Below are positions 61,555 to 64,000 of a stretch of 64,000 nucleotides of DNA, piece by piece. The notes under the pieces are model-generated. The model searched no databases. It was given only the letters and a program-made list of their open reading frames with translations, and was not told where the DNA came from. Each line of letters starts with the position of its first letter. Position 1 is the stretch's first letter. The position numbers were made by a program, and so were the translations under genes. The stretch lies in NCBI RefSeq assembly GCF_023028345.1, contig NZ_CP095487.1, positions 868,001-932,000 of the forward strand, written 5' to 3'. The stretch is from Halorientalis marina (GTDB lineage: Archaea > Halobacteriota > Halobacteria > Halobacteriales > Haloarculaceae).

Positions 61555-63693
61555 TCACCGGATCTTCGAGCCCAAGGGAGCGTCCTCGTGGGTGGTCAGC
61601 AGGTCCGCCTCCTCGCCGGCGGCCAGCACCATCCCGTTGCTCTCGACGCCGAACAGCTCGGCTTTCTCCATGTTCGCCAGCAGGACGACCCGCGTGCCAG
61701 GCAGTTCGTCGAGGTCGTGGAGCTGCTTGATGCCGGCGACGACCTGTCGGGTCTCGACGCCGATGTCGACCTCCAGCCGCGCGAGTTTGTCCGACCCTTC
61801 GACCGGTTCGGCCGTCTCGATCCGCCCGACACGGATGTCCAGGTCCTCGAAGTCGTCGACGGCGATGCGCTTTTCGGTCAGTGGTTCGGGATCGAAGTCC
61901 ATGGTGTCCTCGTCGTCGGTGGTCTCGTCCGCGTCGCTGCCCTCCTCGTCGTCCTCGGTTGCTTCCTCGATGCGCTCCTGGAGCTTGGCGTTCAGCTCCT
62001 CGATGCGTTCGTCCTCGATGCCCTCGAACAGCTCCGTCGGCTCGTCGAAGTCGGCGGGCGGTGCCGCCAGCGCGTCGTCGAGACCGGCCTCGTGGACGGA
62101 GCCGTCCTCGCCGAGTTGCTCCCACAGCTCCTCTGCCTTCCCGGGGAGGACGGGCTGCATACAGACGGCGATGGCCTTCGCCAGCTGGACGCAGTCGCGG
62201 ATGACCTGTGCGGCCTCGTCGGGGTCCTCGTCGACGAGCTTCCAGGGCTCGTTGCGCTGGATGTACTCGTTGCCGAAGTCCGCGAGGTCGACCGCGACCG
62301 CGCCCACGTCCCGGACGCGGTAATCGTCGAGCGCCGCGCCGAACTCGTCGACGGCGTCCTCGATGCGCTCTCGCACGTCGTCGCTGACCTCGGTGTCCGG
62401 CGTCCCGTCGTAGTTGCGCTGGGCGAACAACAGCGACCGATAACAGAAGTTCCCGAGGTTCCCGACGAGTTCGCCGTTGACCCGCTCGGCGAAGCGGTCC
62501 CACGAGAAGTCCACGTCGGTCTCCAGCCCGCTCCCGTTGACCATGTAGTAGCGAAAGAGGTCGGGGTGGAACCCCTCCTCGAGGTACTCGTCGGCCCACA
62601 CCGCGCGGTTCCGACTCGTCGAGAGGGCCTTCCCGTCGATGCCGACGAAGCCCGTCGCCAGCACCGACCGCGGCTCGTTGTAGCCCGCCCCGCGGAGCAT
62701 CGCAGGCCAGAACACGCAGTGGTGCTGGATGATGTCGCGGCCGATGACGTGGACGATCTCGCCGCCCGCGTCGGTCCAGTCGTCGTCCCACTCGGTGCCG
62801 TGGCGCTTCTCGCCGTCGATCTTCCAGACGTCCTCCCAGTCGTAGTCGTCGACCCGCTCGCTGTACTGCTTGGTCGAGGAGACGTACTCGATGGGCGCGT
62901 CGACCCAGACGTACAGCACGAGATCCTCCGGCGTCTCCCCATCGCCCTCGCCGGGGTAGTCGATGCCCCAGTCCATGTCACGGGTGATACAGAGGTCCTG
63001 CAGGTCGCCATCGACCCACTCGCGGGGCTGGTTTTTCGCGTTGTCGGTCCCCTCCATCCGGTCGAGAAAGCCCTGGAGGTACGCCTGGAAGTCCGACAGC
63101 CGGAGGAACTTGTGGTCGCGCTCGCGGTACTCGGCGGGGTTGCCCGTCAGCGTCGACTCCGGGTTCTCGATCTCGCCGGGTTCGAGGTGGCGCTGACAGC
63201 CCTCGTCACACTCGTCGCCGCGGGCGTGTTCGCCGCAGTAGGGGCAGGTCCCCTCGACCAGTCGGTCCGGGAGCCACTGGTCGGCGTCGGGGTCGTAGGC
63301 GACCTGGATCTCCTTCTCGAAGACGTGGTCGTTGTCGATCCAGGATTCGACGAACTCCCGCGTCGTCTCGGTGTTCGTCTCGTCGTGTGTGTGGCCGTAG
63401 TTGTCGAACTCGACGTTGAACCGTGGGAACGTCTCCTCGTACTGCTCGTGGTACTCCAGTGCGAACGTCTCGGGGTCGACGCCCTCCTCGGCGGCGTTGA
63501 CGGCGATGGGCGTCCCGTGCATGTCGGACCCACAGACGAAGGCGGTCTGCTGGCCGACACGCCGGAGCGCCCTGCTCAGGGCGTCGCCGAGGACGTACGT
63601 CCGCAGGTGGCCGACGTGCAGGTCGCCGTTCGCGTAGGGCAACCCACAGGTCACCACCGCGGGGTCGTCCGTCGGGAACTCCTCGTGGCTCAT
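61555..63693 (-). CDS. metG: Methionyl-tRNA synthetase with C-terminal tRNA-binding domain
   Basis: A 712-residue class I synthetase charging tRNA-Met. H-V-G-H (the HIGH motif) is at about residues 26-29, a zinc motif with C-P-Y-C and C-D-E-G-C near residues 140-160, and the KMSKS-equivalent K-A-L-S-T-S-R-N near residue 346. The C-terminal 110 residues form the EMAP/CsaA-type tRNA-binding domain (D-I-R-V-G-R-I and V-L-L-A-N-M-E-K). ATG 63693 lies about 27 bases after a TTTTAG element, as in leaderless genes; an ATG 18 bases upstream is less likely. Confidence 0.95.
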   Translation of the reverse strand: MSHEEFPTDDPAVVTCGLPYANGDLHVGHLRTYVLGDALSRALRRVGQQTAFVCGSDMHGTPIAVNAAEEGVDPETFALEYHEQYEETFPRFNVEFDNYGHTHDETNTETTREFVESWIDNDHVFEKEIQVAYDPDADQWLPDRLVEGTCPYCGEHARGDECDEGCQRHLEPGEIENPESTLTGNPAEYRERDHKFLRLSDFQAYLQGFLDRMEGTDNAKNQPREWVDGDLQDLCITRDMDWGIDYPGEGDGETPEDLVLYVWVDAPIEYVSSTKQYSERVDDYDWEDVWKIDGEKRHGTEWDDDWTDAGGEIVHVIGRDIIQHHCVFWPAMLRGAGYNEPRSVLATGFVGIDGKALSTSRNRAVWADEYLEEGFHPDLFRYYMVNGSGLETDVDFSWDRFAERVNGELVGNLGNFCYRSLLFAQRNYDGTPDTEVSDDVRERIEDAVDEFGAALDDYRVRDVGAVAVDLADFGNEYIQRNEPWKLVDEDPDEAAQVIRDCVQLAKAIAVCMQPVLPGKAEELWEQLGEDGSVHEAGLDDALAAPPADFDEPTELFEGIEDERIEELNAKLQERIEEATEDDEEGSDADETTDDEDTMDFDPEPLTEKRIAVDDFEDLDIRVGRIETAEPVEGSDKLARLEVDIGVETRQVVAGIKQLHDLDELPGTRVVLLANMEKAELFGVESNGMVLAAGEEADLLTTHEDAPLGSKIR

Positions 63694-64000
63694 GACTCTC
63701 CCTACTGCCATGCCGACCTAAAACCCGCTGGTTTCCGGTCCGGTCCCCTGTGCGAGGGCGTCACGGCTGCCGCGTCGCCGGTCATCCCCGCTCTCGCGGT
63801 AGGCTTCGGTCACTGGCCGGCGTGTGATCGAGCATCGACCGCCACGCGGACGCACGATGTCGGGTGGCTGAGCCGTGTCCGCGGCGTCCCCCGAAGGCCT
63901 CGTCCTCGGCGGCATCGCGACCGGGTGAGGCTCTCGGACACCCGGTCGTTCCGCGCCGGTACGGGCCGGCGCGGCCCTGACAGCCGGATTCAGGGCCGCT
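63694..64000. other. Window end, no gene seen
   Basis: The 307 bases upstream of metG contain its promoter near 63718-63724 and no further feature that can be supported. Open frames here are short and have no recognisable motif; a gene may start beyond the window. Confidence 0.4.

Noticed and set aside
63718..63915. 65-codon minus-strand frame upstream of metG
   Set aside because: Overlaps the metG promoter, composition Arg/Pro/Asp-rich without motif.
1..64000. CRISPR arrays, rRNA operons or further tRNA genes
   Set aside because: No regularly spaced direct repeats of array type, no rRNA motifs and no other tRNA T-arm with matching acceptor stems were seen by eye.

Overview
The window is a piece of a haloarchaeal (class Halobacteria) chromosome. 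Predicted proteins are strongly acidic and GC-rich, start codons often sit about 25-30 bases behind a TATA-like element (leaderless style), and lineage-typical genes are present: a PGF-CTERM surface protein, a TRAM-domain protein, 7TM histidine kinases, archaeal GlyS and MetG, PolB2 and an Orc1/Cdc6 paralogue. Identification rests on motif recognition by eye; no database search was run.

Region 1 (1-19.8 kb) is an accessory block with lower GC at promoters. It holds a cut-off dual-specificity phosphatase, a metallophosphoesterase, a coiled-coil gene followed by a 47-residue zinc-ribbon gene, and the most interesting locus here: two paralogous tubulin/FtsZ-superfamily proteins (2352-3821 and 11555-13060, both minus), two paralogous HEAT-like repeat proteins (5103-7556, 7935-10802), an acidic 270-residue protein, a two-TM membrane protein abutting the second tubulin-like gene, a tRNA-like gene with an abnormal anticodon arm, a small GIY-YIG protein, and a 755-residue protein with a possible caspase/CHAT-like His-Cys dyad. 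The two tubulin-like proteins have complementary lesions: one keeps the GTP-binding GGTGSG loop but has lost the T7 catalytic loop, the other keeps an N-x-D-x-x-D T7 loop but has lost the GTP loop. This is the pattern expected of an obligate two-subunit GTPase polymer. A third, FtsZ2-like protein lacking both motifs lies at 18741-19802 beyond glyS and a SIMPL-domain gene.

Region 2 (19.8-21.8 kb) is a gene graveyard: remnants of a DUF3592-like membrane protein and of a type II/IV secretion ATPase, and a single-repeat EamA-like gene.

Region 3 (21.9-46.7 kb) is mostly core and metabolic: a PGF-CTERM surface protein, acyl-CoA synthetase, an R2lox-like diiron oxidase with a 2Fe-2S ferredoxin, a SCP2-like protein, an ArsA/Get3 ATPase, a chemotaxis transducer, two membrane histidine kinases (one split by an IS605-type TnpB element at 32790-34233), a lipid kinase, and an acyl-CoA/aldehyde catabolic set (acyl-CoA dehydrogenase, CoA hydrolase/transferase, MaoC hydratase, iron alcohol dehydrogenase, tungsten aldehyde oxidoreductase with MoaD partner, family III CoA-transferase).

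Region 4 (47-52 kb) is a compact plus-strand cassette: an Orc1/Cdc6-like ATPase, a RecA-fold protein without a Walker A loop, a small protein, and a PolB2 polymerase whose motif C lacks one catalytic Asp. Repeated TTCTGGAAA(C) boxes precede two of these genes. It looks like an archaeal counterpart of a damage-inducible mutagenesis cassette.

Region 5 (52-64 kb) has a Gly/Gln-rich membrane protein, hydantoinase/oxoprolinase A and B, a YkgJ cysteine-cluster protein, a TRAM protein, small DNA-binding proteins, an SPFH/NfeD membrane pair and methionyl-tRNA synthetase.
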